Below are positions 23,046 through 34,075 of a stretch of DNA of 64,000 nt, one piece after another. The stretch covers positions 41,993,613 to 42,057,612 of the forward strand of contig CM026426.1 in NCBI GenBank assembly GCA_014871385.1. Direction: 5' to 3'. The notes beneath the pieces were generated by a model that saw nothing but the letters and a program-made list of their open reading frames with translations, searched no databases and was not told the DNA's origin. Source of the stretch: Ceratodon purpureus. Taxonomy: Eukaryota > Streptophyta > Bryopsida > Pseudoditrichales > Ditrichaceae. Position numbers and translations under genes: made by a program. Position 1 is the first letter of the stretch. The number at the start of each line of letters is the position of its first letter.

Positions 23046-23570
23046 TGAAACCGATGCCGGTACCGGCGGTGCCTTGTATGGCAACCTCGCGCATTGCACT
23101 CGCACAACAATGCGCATGTACTGAGCAGCGAGGGTGCCCTAGAAGGCGAGGCCGGTACCGGCATCGATTTTTGGGCAACAACTGATTCTGTCTTCCATGG
23201 CGCCTCTCAGGTAATCCCTTACCCTGCCCATTTCTGCATGTGTTTTCTTCGCGGGCACGATGTGCGCGCAAAGCTGTCGCCGGTACCGGCGCCCCTCCTT
23301 TGACAGTGACTAGGAAGAGCCCGATGGTTTAGGGTTGCTCTTCGAGGGTATCGGGGATGCATCTTGGGACGCTTGACTGCTGAGTTTCTGGGTTTTAGGC
23401 CTGTTGGGCTCCAGTGCTTCTGTGCAGTGAAGCTGTTGTACTATTGGGCTGCCGAGAGCTGGGGCCTTGAAGTATACGTCGCCGGTACCGGCATTACATT
23501 CTGGGCACTTTGTTTAATTCGCTGCTGAGAATTCAAGGTGTCGCTAAGGACCAATGCCGGTATCGGCACC
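23046..23570. repeat. Palindromes of GCCGGTACCGGC type, intron 2
   Basis: Five near-palindromes are centred at about 23061, 23156, 23284, 23486 and 23561, each with core GCCGGTACCGGC or one mismatch. All lie in the intron between exons 2 and 3 of the methyltransferase-like gene. Spacing is 95, 128, 202 and 75 bp. Confidence 0.9.
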
Positions 23571-25084
23571 TTTGCAATGGTGTCTATTGTGCGTCTAACC
23601 TTACATCTACAACATCGGACTAATTTTATCTCTACTGTGCAGTTCCATTGACAGAGCGCGAGGTCAACCAGATGCTCCATGACTTAGTTGCGAACCAGAC
23701 GGTCAACACCGCTTCGAGGTTGGAGAAACTCAGATGGCAACTGAAAAACAAAGGCTGGCTCTTCATTTCCCTTTGCCGTATGATCTCGTTGCCTGTGGTA
23801 AGACCATACTTGAAGAACGATGTATCAACTCTACAGGTCCACTTCGTCAGAGATGGCTACATGGAGGGCAACAGCTATTTCTACGTGGCTCTTGAGGATA
23901 AGCACGGACACACATCTGAGGTCACACCTGCAATTGAAGAATCCTGGTCAAAGGAATTGGAAGGAGGTGAATGAGGATTTCGAAGCGACCCTGCTTGCAG
24001 ACGATGATCTGAAGGTCTTTTCAAAAAAGATGTTCATGGTTTGGGATGGAAACCACAGGTTGCAGGCTTGGTTGCCGATCATTGAGCAGTATCATGCTGG
24101 TGACATAAACTGGCAGTACCGAGTTGAGAGCGTTGTACTTGACCCTAAGGATGAAATTCCATCGGTGCTCACAGCCCTTCACGAAGTGAACTGGTAAGTT
24201 CCGAATAATTTGATTTATCCGATAATGGTTAGTATACTATTTGCTGGGATATGAATTGTTAATATTCCATTGCTGTGAATATGCAGGAGGAACCAGAAAT
24301 CGCATGTCTCTACAAACCTTGTGGACAGGCTCTACCGGATATAGAACATAGCTCCTCAGCCAGTGGAGTATTTTGAAGGGATTGTTTCGCGGTCCGTGCT
24401 CGATGCTGCAAAGAAAAAACAGTCAGGAAAAAATCGGACCTGGTATACTCTGTCAGTTGAAGCCCTGAACGCTGTTTTGCATTACGTGCGTAGCTTTATA
24501 ACCCCGCATTGACTTGCTTTGAAATCACGCTTTTATTTGGTCATTTCAATTGATATTAACTAATATTTTAATTAAACTGGAGCACGAGATCGGGGAGGCA
24601 GCTCACGCAGCCCAACAGCGGTATCAGTTGGCTAATTCCAACCCGAGCCAGTGGACCGAACGTTCAGCAGATGAGTGGGTCACAAAGGCGGTTCAGAGGG
24701 TAAAGGACAAATTAGCCGGGGAATTGAGGAAGATGTTACCTATCGCAGATCCGAAGCACTCCTCCAAATTTCTTGAAGAATTTAAGCTGCACTATGAGAA
24801 GGCTGATGATAAGCCTGAGATGCAGTAGGAGAAGCTGTGGATGTTGGCGACCTCTGCCATGCCAGCAACAATGATGGTGAAGTAGCTCCAGAGGTGGAAC
24901 TCCTCGGAGGCAATCAGGGCTGCCCTCAAGTTTCTGAAAGGTAGATTCTCAGACGCAGTGTTTCTCCCAAGGCTACATAAGGCTACATGGTGGGCTCAAG
25001 TAAGTACCTTTCAGTTGTATTGTCGGTTTCTGGCATTGGTCTTTTAGTTCTTGCCATCTGAGTGACTACTATGATGGTTTGAAG

Positions 25085-25960
25085 GCACTCCCGGCACCGG
25101 CGGAGCTTTCTGAGCACTAAAGTAGTCAACGAGTAGGTCATAAAGAGAACCTGCTTGCTGGCAGCATAGGAGCTCTAAGAGCACCGCCGGTAACGACAGT
25201 GCCTTTGAACCATTACAGCAGTCCCTCAGAAGGGTGTATGTATTGCCATCTCTTTGACTGATCGGGAGCTATGAAAGCACGGCCTCTATCGGCAGTACCT
25301 TCGAAGCACCTTCAAAGTCAAAGAAAAGGCTGTCCACTTAGCCTTCTCTGTGACTGTTAGGGTCCTTCGATGGCACCGCCGGTACCGGCGGTGCTTTCAG
25401 AGCTCCCCGTCAGTCATCGAGCAGGTCATCACAGCAACCTGCTCGTTGTCCTCCCGGGTGCTCGGAAAGCACCGCCGGTACCGGCGGTGTCTTTAAAGAA
25501 CCCTTCCCATCAATGAGAATGCTACCAATTAGCCTTCTCATTGACTGTAAAGGTCCTTCGAAGGCACCGGCGGTGCTTTCAGGACGCCTGAATAGTCAAC
25601 GTGCAAGTAACGTTGACGACCGGCTCGTTGACTTCCCGTGCGCTCTGAAAGCACCGCCGGTACCGGCGATGCATTCGAAGGATCCTAACAGTCAATGCGA
25701 AGGCAGTCCACGTTGCCATCTCATTGGCTGGAAGGGTTCTTCAAAGGCACCGCCGGTACCGGCGGTTCTTTCCGAGCTCCCGGGAAGACAACGAGGCGAT
25801 CGTCAAAGTTACCTAGTCGTTGACTATCCGGGCGCCCTGAAAGCACCGCCGGTACCGGCGGTGCCTTCGGAGGACCTTTACAGTCAATGAGAAGGCTAAT
25901 TGGCAGCCTTCTCATTGACCGCGAAGGTGCTTCAAACTCATCGCCAGTACCAGTCATTGA
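25085..25960. repeat. 96-bp-period array of alternating palindromes
   Basis: Ten copies of a 22-bp palindrome (core GCCGGTACCGGC, arms GCACC/GGTGC) are centred at about 25095, 25191, 25287, 25383, 25479, 25570, 25661, 25757, 25853 and 25949. The interval is 96 bp except around one copy that has lost 9 bp. The spacers are themselves inverted repeats of two kinds: one with GTCAACGAGCAGGT...ACCTGCTCGTTGAC-like arms, one with GTCAATGAGAAGGCT...AGCCTTCTCATTGAC-like arms. They mostly alternate. The array fills the intron between 24999 and 26029. Confidence 0.95.
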
Positions 25961-27502
25961 ATTGGCAGGGTTAGCAGTTTGTCCATGTTGATTTCAAAAG
26001 ATACTAATTCTCAGTTACTGTGTTGCAGTTGGCGATTAAGGCTGAGGAGCTTTTCAAGGGAGTCATTACAGATCTCGGGTTGAGGTGGATTACACATCGG
26101 ATAATGGAGACCCGATTGATAACATTTTTGACTACGCTGAAGCAATGAGATGTCAGCTCTGGGATACGGCTGTTTTTAGAGAGTTGAATGGTGACCTTGT
26201 CCATAAGAACAAGAAGTCAGACCAGCAGCCGAATTTTCAACCCGCGGTCCGAAGGATCTCGTATCAGTACTTCAAGTACATTCTTCTGCCTAGAAAGGCG
26301 ATTTCGAAGGTTCCACCCTTTTTCCCGAATTACTTTTGATGTTGACAGGGCAGAATGCATGTATACAGCTGCGATTCTGAAGGCATTGGAACCACAGCAT
26401 TATGAGAGATGTGGGTGGTACATGGATTGCCCTCCGAAGAAATGTCCGGCTTTTGACGTCGCACTGAGGGACTCCATTCAGCCCGAACTAGCGAAGATAC
26501 CAAAGGCTCTAGCAATTGCTGCTTCTCAAGCTTCTCCTACTGCTCCAGGAGTTGGATCTTCAAGGGGAAAAGGCGGAGCAAAAGCTAGAAGGAATTGTAA
26601 GAGGAAGGACGACGATGAGGTAAAGGACCAAGCCGAAGAGGAGGAGGACATTCCGGCGACCACAGCTTCAGCCAACAAGAAGGTCGAAACCAGATCGGCA
26701 GAGTCACATCCGGGTGCCGGCACCCCGGATAGACCAAGAAAGAAACTGCTGCTCGAACCATCTTCAAAGGATGATTCTGAAGAGTTGACACCTCCATCAG
26801 TGAAAGCAATGTCTGCAAGCCAGGCAGTCACCATAGCAGGGCCACTTTTTCAAGTTCACATTCTTGATGAATCGTTTCATTCAATGGTTCAAGTCAGAGA
26901 CAAGACCGGCCAGTTCCCCCCCCTCCTTCGAAGCCATGGTGTCGTTTCTTAAAAGGATGAGACACCTTTCAATTGATCTATTTTTTATAAATATTATTCG
27001 TGTACATATTTTTCTTCTAAATGATTTTTTTGTTTTTTCAGGTTCAATCTGATAGGGAATTCTACTTCGGTGGGAAGTTGAAAGAGAAGCCAGCAGTGGA
27101 CCTGGTTATCGCCGACTACCCCGACGGGTTAGTTGTTCTGGGTGTTTCATCCCGCCCAGGAGAAGTCCCACGTTGGAACAGTAAGGTTGCTGACTTTCTT
27201 AAGTACACAGTTGGATTCTGCGGGCAGTACCTTCACGATGACGGTGCTCTACTTCTCTTCCACCCTGACTGCAGCAAGATCAGGAAGGAAGTTGGCGCTT
27301 TTTTAAATAACAACAATCTATAAGCGAAGAGCAAGTGGCTCATCTACAACTCGCTTCATATGACTCACCCCTCGGACGCCTCTAAGATGGTACCATTCTA
27401 TTCTGTACTTTAATTCTTTTATCTTGTTGCTTCCGGCTTAGTCGTTCTCCAATGCAGCATGGCTGTATACAACCAGCCCCGTGGAGAAGATGGTGCTTCT
27501 CA

Positions 27503-27625
27503 GACACCGCCGGTACCGGCGATGCCTCTAAGGCCCCTCTTTGTTCATTGCAGTGGAGGACATATTAGCAACCCTTGCGGTGGCCAGAATGAGGCCGCAC
27601 TGGCATCGCCGGTACCGGCGGTGCC
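27503..27625. repeat. Two further GCCGGTACCGGC palindromes, intron 7
   Basis: Centres lie at about 27514 and 27613, 99 bp apart, in the intron between 27389 and 27828. The spacer differs from those in the main array. Confidence 0.88.
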
Positions 27626-28395
27626 TTTCAAGCAGTTTCTTCACGCTTGCAGCTTGACTGCAGTTTGCAACTGCAGTAAAGAAGATGGAGCTTGCAGGGC
27701 ACAGCCAGACTTGGCAAGGCCTTCGGAAGTATGGTACCGCAGAAGCGATGCGGGCAACGGCGGAACCTACGAGGTCTTCATACCCTTTGTTAATCACTAA
27801 TATTATCATCTACTTACCCCTGCGCAGACTCTGAAATCCAAGGCTATTCTGCTCGTGCGTTCCTATGCTACGGCAATGGACCGGAAGCCCAAGGAATTTG
27901 TTATTACAACTCCGCCAGAGTTTAAGAAGATGAACCTGGCCACAGACGATGTCATTCCAAATATTTTAACCGAAGACACGACACTTAAGCGACAAGGAGA
28001 CATTTACTGGAGGGGTCCAAAAGAATAAGCAGTGTCGCTTATGAAGCTTTTCATAGGTGGCCTCAGTCCAGAGGATGGTATCGTTTGTGACCTAACAGTT
28101 GGAACAGGTTAGAGGTCTGTTTCTTTCTTTGTTTTAATATAAACCGATTATTGTTTCTCATCTTTTTTACTAACATGCTAATATGATTGTATGCAGGAGC
28201 TTCGATATTGGCAGCCCAGGCATACAACCGGGCCATCGTGGCCTTGGAAGACGACAAGGAGATCTTCAAACAGGTGCTTCAACCGCTCATGGCGTCGTCA
28301 TCGAAAGCAGTGGGGAAGGAGGTGCCTCAGACTCAAGAACTTTCAGACGACGACGATGACCTTCCACCTGAACAAGGAACCGTTAGTCTATGTGA

Positions 28396-29122
28396 GTAAG
28401 TTGTATTTCTTTATCTGTATATCTTTGTATGTCTTGATACTTGGTCGGTAAGTTTATGCAAAAACTGGTCATTCATTTTTTAACAAGTTGATTTTTTTTT
28501 TTATGCAGTCGACGACTGACCAATGCAAAGGATTGGAGATATTACCGGTCCCCTACCTCATCAGACATGCGACTTCCATGTTACATCGAGGACCAAGCTC
28601 AAGCCTTAGCTGAATACTCATCGCATAGTTCTAGTGCATCCTCTAGTCCTTGTTCGAAATACGATCCTACACGATGTCGTTTTATAGATCACAGTGCAGT
28701 TGAAAGTGAGGACGAGTTTATTCCTTGAACAATTGAGACATTTGGAATCGTAATTTTGACAGCAACTTATATTATCTCTCACTATTATTCCATGTTGATT
28801 TAATTTGCTTCCTTGAATTTCCGACCAAATGACCTTCGCTATATGATTGTAGAAATTTCATGGAACTACAAGCAATGTCTTCTCACTTCGGTCTGGTAAT
28901 GGATGATTTAGCCGCGGCATGAAAATACTACATATGATTGAATGACTCAATAAATGTCATTGTAGAAACATTGGTAATTCCCACCTTTCTAACCTTAACA
29001 TCCGATTGACCTTATATATATCAGCTCAAACAATAGAGTATCATGAAGATGAGGCTACGTAAAATCCTCTCGTGGTCTCATGTTTGTCAAAAAAGCAAAT
29101 TGAAACATTTCATGACATGTCC
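28396..29122. other. Spacer, possible 3' exon of the methyltransferase-like gene
   Basis: From 28509 an AG-preceded open stretch of about 100 bases could be a last exon (TTDQCKGLEILPVPYL), but the phase does not fit cleanly. Nothing else was recognised. Confidence 0.35.
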
Positions 29123-30604
29123 CTATTGCTTCTCTTTCCCATGAACTTCCCTAAGTACATCAGAAAAACCACTACAGACGTTCAGTTGCTGCCGGTCAAG
29201 CTCTCCGCCGAATTGAGCAACCCATTCACCGGTAAGATGTATGGGAGACATGGCTAGAAGCTCATCCTTACACACCCTACATCTGTAATTCCCTCCTGCA
29301 ATTAACTCAGCTGCACAAGGAGGATGCAAAAAACATCCGCAAGGGGACAGTACTGGAGCTTTCCATATAAAACCAAGTTTACAGTACGTACAGGTATCCT
29401 TACTTGCAAATCCCAAAGGTGGAATGGAAGAAGCCTCTAGGTATGAGAAAACTTGAGGTTTCTTTAATGCTAGCATGCTCCCTCTCGCCTTCTCAACACT
29501 TTCCTCGGCCAACTGCAAAGCTGCCATTGCTACATCGTGAGCGGTTGAGTTCAACTGGACCTCAGCATTAAGTTTGACAATTTTGCTCTGGATCTCGGCG
29601 TCAGCATCCTGTATGCTTTGCAACTGCAAAGATATGACCTCCATCTCTTTAGTCAAGTCCCTGTACCCTAGCGCTCCACATCCCTGTAGAAGAGTCCGCC
29701 GTTTTTCTTTATGCAAAGCACTAAGTTTAGCAATCAGCGCATCTTCCTCTGCATCCGCATCCATATCTTCCATCTTTTTTACAGCTTTTGCGAGTTTCTC
29801 ATTAGAAACGTTCAGTTCTAGAGTAGCTTCTGTAGCATCCTTAGTGCGGGCCTGCTCTTCTGCCTGCGCTGCTAAAAGAGACACTAGACCCGAATCCCCT
29901 CCTTTTGCACCCTCTTTTCGCACTGACAGTTCCTCGATTATCTTGCACAGGCCTTCAACTTGGCGGCGGGTTGCGATCGGTCCCAACTTCGAAGGATTGC
30001 GCTTTGCGTTCTTCAGCCGAGCCTTGTGTCGATCAAGTGCCTCCTCACACCAATTCACTAGCTTACTATAAACGAAGGTTGCAAAACAGGCCTTCAAGAA
30101 TCTCAAAGGAAATTTGTTGTTATCAGGTTTGCTACCGTACACCTTGAAAAAGTGATGCCTAAACACCTTCAGCTGCTCCAGATTTTCGCACCTCCCCAAT
30201 TCGTATCGTCCTTTCGAGGCTCCCTCTTTCTAAACTGCTGTTACTTCCTCGTCCTTGATGAAGCCGTAGACTATGGAGACGTCTCGTATGAGTGGACTTT
30301 GATCACACAGCCCCACGACAAGTGTGAAGAACTCACGACCATAAACAGCAAATCGACCTATTAGCATGGGGGCGGCCAGCACCATCCTTTGTCGCAAAGT
30401 GTCCTCTATTCCGTCTAAGTCAATCGGCTGATCAAACTCCTCCGTAGAGTAGAGTATCTCACTCTGTCCGACATCACCCTGCTTTGTTACATTGTCTTCC
30501 CCACTACCACTATCGAGCGCAATACTGACAACCATAGAAGGACCAGCATTTCTGGGTCTCTGCGAACGACCTCCTCTCCTTCTCTTCCCTGTCATATTTA
30601 ACAA
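29123..30604 (-). CDS. Coiled-coil/RING-like protein, paralog 2
   Basis: Two frames in the same register are separated by one TAG at 30230-30232. The N-terminal part (from MTGKRRRGG) contains IDLDGIEDTLRQRMVLAAPMLIGRF, clearly related to FDLDGLPPALHAQLHHLAPFLLGRQ of paralog 3 at 40.4 kb. After the stop come CENLEQLKVFRHHFFKVYG, VNWCEEALDRHKARLKNAK, a coiled coil of about 170 residues, and a RING-like finger CTYC...PCGCFLHPPC...CRVC, ending ...LTGEWVAQFGGELD. The shared finger tail (W then FG a few residues on) is also in paralogs 1 and 3. No intron is needed. The function is unknown; a zinc-binding scaffold or E3-like activity is possible. The single stop suggests a recent lesion or readthrough. 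Confidence 0.72.
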
Positions 30605-31206
30605 ACGGCTAGAAAAACAGCAAATCTTACGCTGTTTCCTACTCTCTGCTACTCTTATCCTTCAAACACAAGGTAATTCCCAACAATGCTCACTGACCAA
30701 GTTTGGTGAACTCTACGTATATTATGGTTCTGAACAGAACCGTTACTTGATATTTATGACATCACATGGTCTGTGTGTCCCACTTAAGGAAATGTAGTGA
30801 AGCCCCTTAAGACGTCACAATCACCATCATGAAGAGGTGAGCACCCCAAAGCCGAGAACCTCAAAGCGATAACTGAAACAACACTTGTCTGCATCCTTTC
30901 ATCTAAATATTTCGTTTGCACTGTATTTATTATCATCGCTCAGACATGGTAAATCATCTTCTCGAATCTATGAAATACTTACAAAAAAATCGCAGTAATA
31001 TACATTGCACAGGTGCCATCGCGTTGTTATCAACTTAAAGTTTCCTCTAATGCTCAGCATAAAATTTGAAAGCTTCCGATTGAAAACTCGTACTAATAGT
31101 GTTTGAGTACAATTATAAAATAAGATGATTTAAAAGGATAAGGAATGGATCACGGATTTTTATAAGTTTAATTAAAATATTAGAAATGCCTCTTTCTCAT
31201 AAAATT
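30605..31206. other. Spacer
   Basis: No gene was seen. This is probably the promoter region of the minus-strand gene whose start is at 30604. Confidence 0.5.
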
Positions 31207-31458
31207 TCAAAGTTCTGAATGCTCTAGTTTTGGTCGCTTCACTGGTTGATCTTCATCGTCAGGTTCTCTTGTTCGCTTACGTATTGGAACCCAATCAAAT
31301 CGTTTTTCCCAAATTGATCCGGTTTGTCCACATCCAACTCGATCAAGCCAAATCCCTTCATTAGCTGCTTTCCATGCGCAATCTATACACTTGATAGGCA
31401 TTGAAACGTGGTTTACCAGAGGAGGTGTCCATATTTTAACATTTCTACGATAAGCCAT
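31207..31458 (-). CDS. Small SPH-like C-terminal fragment with basic tail
   Basis: The 83-residue frame carries CIDCAWKAANEGIWLDRVG and then WEKRFDWVPIRKRTREPD...QPVKRPK. The C-x-W-x5-G-I-x-L spacing resembles the C-terminal strand pair of plant S1-type (SPH) proteins, also seen in the next gene upstream. The basic KR clusters would suit nuclear import, which is unusual for a secreted family. It could be a 3' exon, a duplicated fragment or an unrelated small protein. Confidence 0.4.
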   Translation of the reverse strand: MAYRRNVKIWTPPLVNHVSMPIKCIDCAWKAANEGIWLDRVGCGQTGSIWEKRFDWVPIRKRTREPDDEDQPVKRPKLEHSEL

Positions 31459-31533
31459 ACTCCCTAGGTCTTTAAAACTGCATATCCAAGTGGAACTCAG
31501 TAAATGTTCATTGGTGCGTCGATTTAAGGATAT

Positions 31534-32238
31534 TCAAAAAAATCGTTCGGAAATGTGTACTCGAAGGCGTCCTGGAATTTTCACAGTATTCCTTGGGGCA
31601 TCCATAACTCCAAATGTAAGCATTAATTCATCATCCAGATCATTAAAAATAGACACTCTGTACTCTGCCACATGTTCGTGGTGGTCCTCGTCCTCCTTCC
31701 AATGCTTAAAAAGCTTGTACTGATGTCTACCGCTAAAAGGATGGAACTGAGAAAGATACAGACCATCTCGTTCAATATTCCATCGACACAAATATGTATC
31801 AGGGCTGGGACCTTGTTCACAGATAAGACAATTGTCATTGTTGAAATTTGCATATTCGTGTCGCATAAGACGAGCATTTGGATGCTCCCAGATGCACATG
31901 AAATCTATCTCATATTTTATGGCACAGTTCCATTCGCGGATTTCGTATTCAAAATCACAAAACAAATTATCTTCATAATCGAGAAGACCGCGGCCAACTT
32001 CGACAGATGCATGAGCTTTGATTTGATCAAATATGACGTGTTGCTTTTTTGGCACACCATGATCATAGAGCTTTTCGAAGCAATCTAGCCATACCTTCTT
32101 GTATAAATTATTTGTAATTTCAACTGGCGACGATACATTCTGTGGAGTTTCCTCATCAAATGAATGTACTTGTTGGAAAATTGTCAAAACTAAGAGATAC
32201 ATTAGTGCAGAAACGCGTTTAAGTCTATGATTTTCCAT
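31534..32238 (-). CDS. Secreted plant self-incompatibility S1-like (SPH) protein
   Basis: The 234-residue protein begins with ATG and a hydrophobic signal peptide (ALMYLLVLTIFQQVHS). Mature features match the S1/SPH pattern: VEITNNLYKKVWLDC near the start, an FCDFEYEI strand, and CRWNIERDGLYLSQF near the end, where the family has C-x-W-x-(I/V)-x2-D-G. It is longer than typical SPH proteins (about 110-150 residues), with an extra Cys-containing middle (CLICEQGP) and an acidic His-rich tail. SPH proteins are secreted signalling-type proteins; the poppy S1 protein acts in self-incompatibility. The role here is unknown. Confidence 0.6.
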   Translation of the reverse strand: MENHRLKRVSALMYLLVLTIFQQVHSFDEETPQNVSSPVEITNNLYKKVWLDCFEKLYDHGVPKKQHVIFDQIKAHASVEVGRGLLDYEDNLFCDFEYEIREWNCAIKYEIDFMCIWEHPNARLMRHEYANFNNDNCLICEQGPSPDTYLCRWNIERDGLYLSQFHPFSGRHQYKLFKHWKEDEDHHEHVAEYRVSIFNDLDDELMLTFGVMDAPRNTVKIPGRLRVHISERFF

Positions 32239-32693
32239 GCCATAAAATAAATGTGAAAGTTAATTGATTTCTAATAATAGCTTACGAGATTCAAAATTGA
32301 AAAGCTCGAAGTTTATTTCTTCAAATGTTGACAAAAGATGTTCTGCATTGAGCGTCTGCTTCAATATCACATATGATGACTTTTCAGTAACTATTAAACC
32401 TTTTGAATAACGAAATGGTTTTTACATAGCAGTTACTTATTTCAAAGGTTATCCACTATGGATACATGAAAATCCAAGCAAACTTTCAAATCTTGAACAC
32501 ACTGAATTGTGACCACACTGAGTTGTAAATGGTTTTCTTGAAGTATGATATATCCATTAATAGATATCGATAGATAAGAATTGCAATCATGTAATTAGCC
32601 CAAATGCACATATAATTCAAAGGCTCAAAATATTCATAGATCACTACACATATACAACTATATTGCATTTATGAATTCTTAAGCACACCATTC

Positions 32694-33206
32694 TCATCTA
32701 TGCCTAGGAGAGACCCAAATACCATCACAAGGAACGACTTTTTCTCTCCATTCCACCCACATTGCTTTATTTCTATTGTCAATGAGGAATGACCTCAACT
32801 GATCTAACTCAATGCAACTAAGTTTAGCAAATGACGCTTTCTCTAATCTGTCATTGCCAATCGGATGTGCTAATATCCAGGAGCTCTTAAAAATATTCCA
32901 GTTAACGTTGAAGCGAAACGCTTCATAGTCTCTCTTCGGCGTCCAGTGCCCCTCCGAGTTTGTATCGTAATCATATTTTGCAAGTCGGAGGCAAGCGTAC
33001 TCAGGGCTGTTGTCGACCTCATGTCTCCATAGCTTCGACACTCCAGAAGCACTCTCCACATCCTCGAACGTGATCACTACTGGAGGACTCCAACCTTGAG
33101 TTGTACTAACACAGGCTGATTTCCAAAGGTCTGGTCCATCTGCCATCCGCCGAAGCAGATTCTGAAGAATTGTTTCACAAGCAACAACTTCAAAGGAATT
33201 GCTCAT
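32694..33206 (-). CDS. Hypothetical protein, 170 residues
   Basis: The frame runs from MSNSFEVVACETILQNL to ISPRHR-like end WVSPRHR. It is Trp-rich (WSPPVVITFEDV, WRHEVDNSPEY, WVEWREKVVPCDGIWV). The final CDGIWV again recalls the C-terminal strand of the two neighbours, so all three minus-strand genes could be related. No signal peptide, transmembrane segment or catalytic motif was seen. The family is not recognised. Confidence 0.5.
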   Translation of the reverse strand: MSNSFEVVACETILQNLLRRMADGPDLWKSACVSTTQGWSPPVVITFEDVESASGVSKLWRHEVDNSPEYACLRLAKYDYDTNSEGHWTPKRDYEAFRFNVNWNIFKSSWILAHPIGNDRLEKASFAKLSCIELDQLRSFLIDNRNKAMWVEWREKVVPCDGIWVSPRHR

Positions 33207-33712
33207 TCTCTCAAACCTTCCCTATGGATTGAAAGACTCCAGACTGTTTCAATTGATGACTATAAACAAGCAGACCAAAAACCTGTATGGTTTATATGGA
33301 ATTGCGAGAGACATAAAAAGGTAGAATAAATCTTATCTGTAGTCGATGGAATTATCAGTAATGACAAGGAACTTTAGGGAGGATAAATTTTTGACTTAGC
33401 AATACAATTAATCTACACAGTTTTCAAGTAATCCTAAGAACATTTCAAAGCCATTCTTTACATTGACGGGTGAATTACAATCATCTCTGCACTCTTATTC
33501 ATATAGTGACAAATGCAATGAAGCACGATTATTATTCAAATTTATGTTTTATTTTTTTTTTCCTTAAAGAATCGACTGCCTCTTTGTTTACTGTTTCTAT
33601 CGTATCAGAGACAATATCAGAAAAATGGATTCCCAATTGTCAGTCGGAAAGGCATATGTAAGAGAAGAAGATTTAGGCTTGTTAAAAGCTGTAGGAGACT
33701 AAACGCAGGGCA

Positions 33713-33731
33713 TGACGTCATCATGACGTCA
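33713..33731. promoter_or_regulatory. Paired TGACGTCA sites
   Basis: Two perfect TGACGTCA palindromes lie 11 bp apart (33713-33720 and 33724-33731), about 510 bp upstream of the gene starting at 33206 (minus). TGACGTCA is a known plant bZIP (C-box/TGA-type) binding core. A control role is inferred from sequence only. Confidence 0.5.
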
Positions 33732-34029
33732 GCCTTAATTATGCTAGGTCATCCTAGACCTAGAAAAAAATTATAATGAGGTTCATAATTCCACGGAATT
33801 ACACACTCTTACTAAAAATATTCTAAAAATATAACCCAGTTTTGAATATTTCCCACGGTCATAGGGTGTTTTATTTAATCAAATGGGTGTTCAAATATCA
33901 AATTTCTGCTCTCAAATCTCCGCTCGCTGCTCGCCGCTCGCCGCTCGCCGCACGCATGCTAACTTTCCCCAGTTGATTTCCTAGATTATCCTATTGACTA
34001 GATCAGCTACATACACTGGTAGACGCTCC

Positions 34030-34075
34030 CGTAAGGTGATCCACGTATCCTGGAAGCCGATGAATGGTCAAGGAG
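34030..34075. repeat. Short gag-derived fragment
   Basis: GATCCACGTATCCTGGAAGC and neighbouring bases closely match 5097-5145 in the gag gene of the first retrotransposon, over about 46 bp. This is an isolated relic. The surrounding 33.2-34.4 kb has no gene; a GCTCGCCGCTCGCC microsatellite lies at about 33920-33952. Confidence 0.75.

Larger units (their letters stand above)
21903..28395 (+). pseudogene. ParB-like domain plus N6/N4 DNA methyltransferase domain, decayed multi-exon gene
   Basis: Exons by splice sites and phase: 21903-22175 (basic KAKKRRRG), 22765-22984 (acidic), 23643-24193, 24287-24485, about 24580-24999, 26029 to about 26950, 27042-27389, 27828-28107, 28197 to about 28395. 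Exon 3 encodes MFMVWDGNHRLQAW followed by TALHEVN, resembling the ParB/sulfiredoxin-like core that often precedes DNA methylases in bacteria and phages. Exon 7 encodes VDLVIADYPDG then GALLLFHPD, at the place of catalytic motif IV. Exons 8-9 splice to VCDLTVGTGASILAAQAYNR, motif I of N6_N4 methylases. Motif IV before motif I is the beta-class order. The normal (S/D/N)PP(Y/W/F) reads DYPD here. In-frame stops lie at 22954, 24342, 24826, 24883, 27321 and 28026, and frames shift near 23965, 26075, 26330 and 26920. Probably non-functional in this copy. Confidence 0.68.

Noticed and set aside
25513-25957. Pro/Ala-rich proteins on both strands of the palindrome array
   Set aside because: They arise because the array is its own inverse complement; there is no splice or start context.
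25085-25960. CRISPR array
   Set aside because: Repeats are regular but the spacers are themselves two repeated inverted units, not unique, and the setting is a eukaryotic intron.
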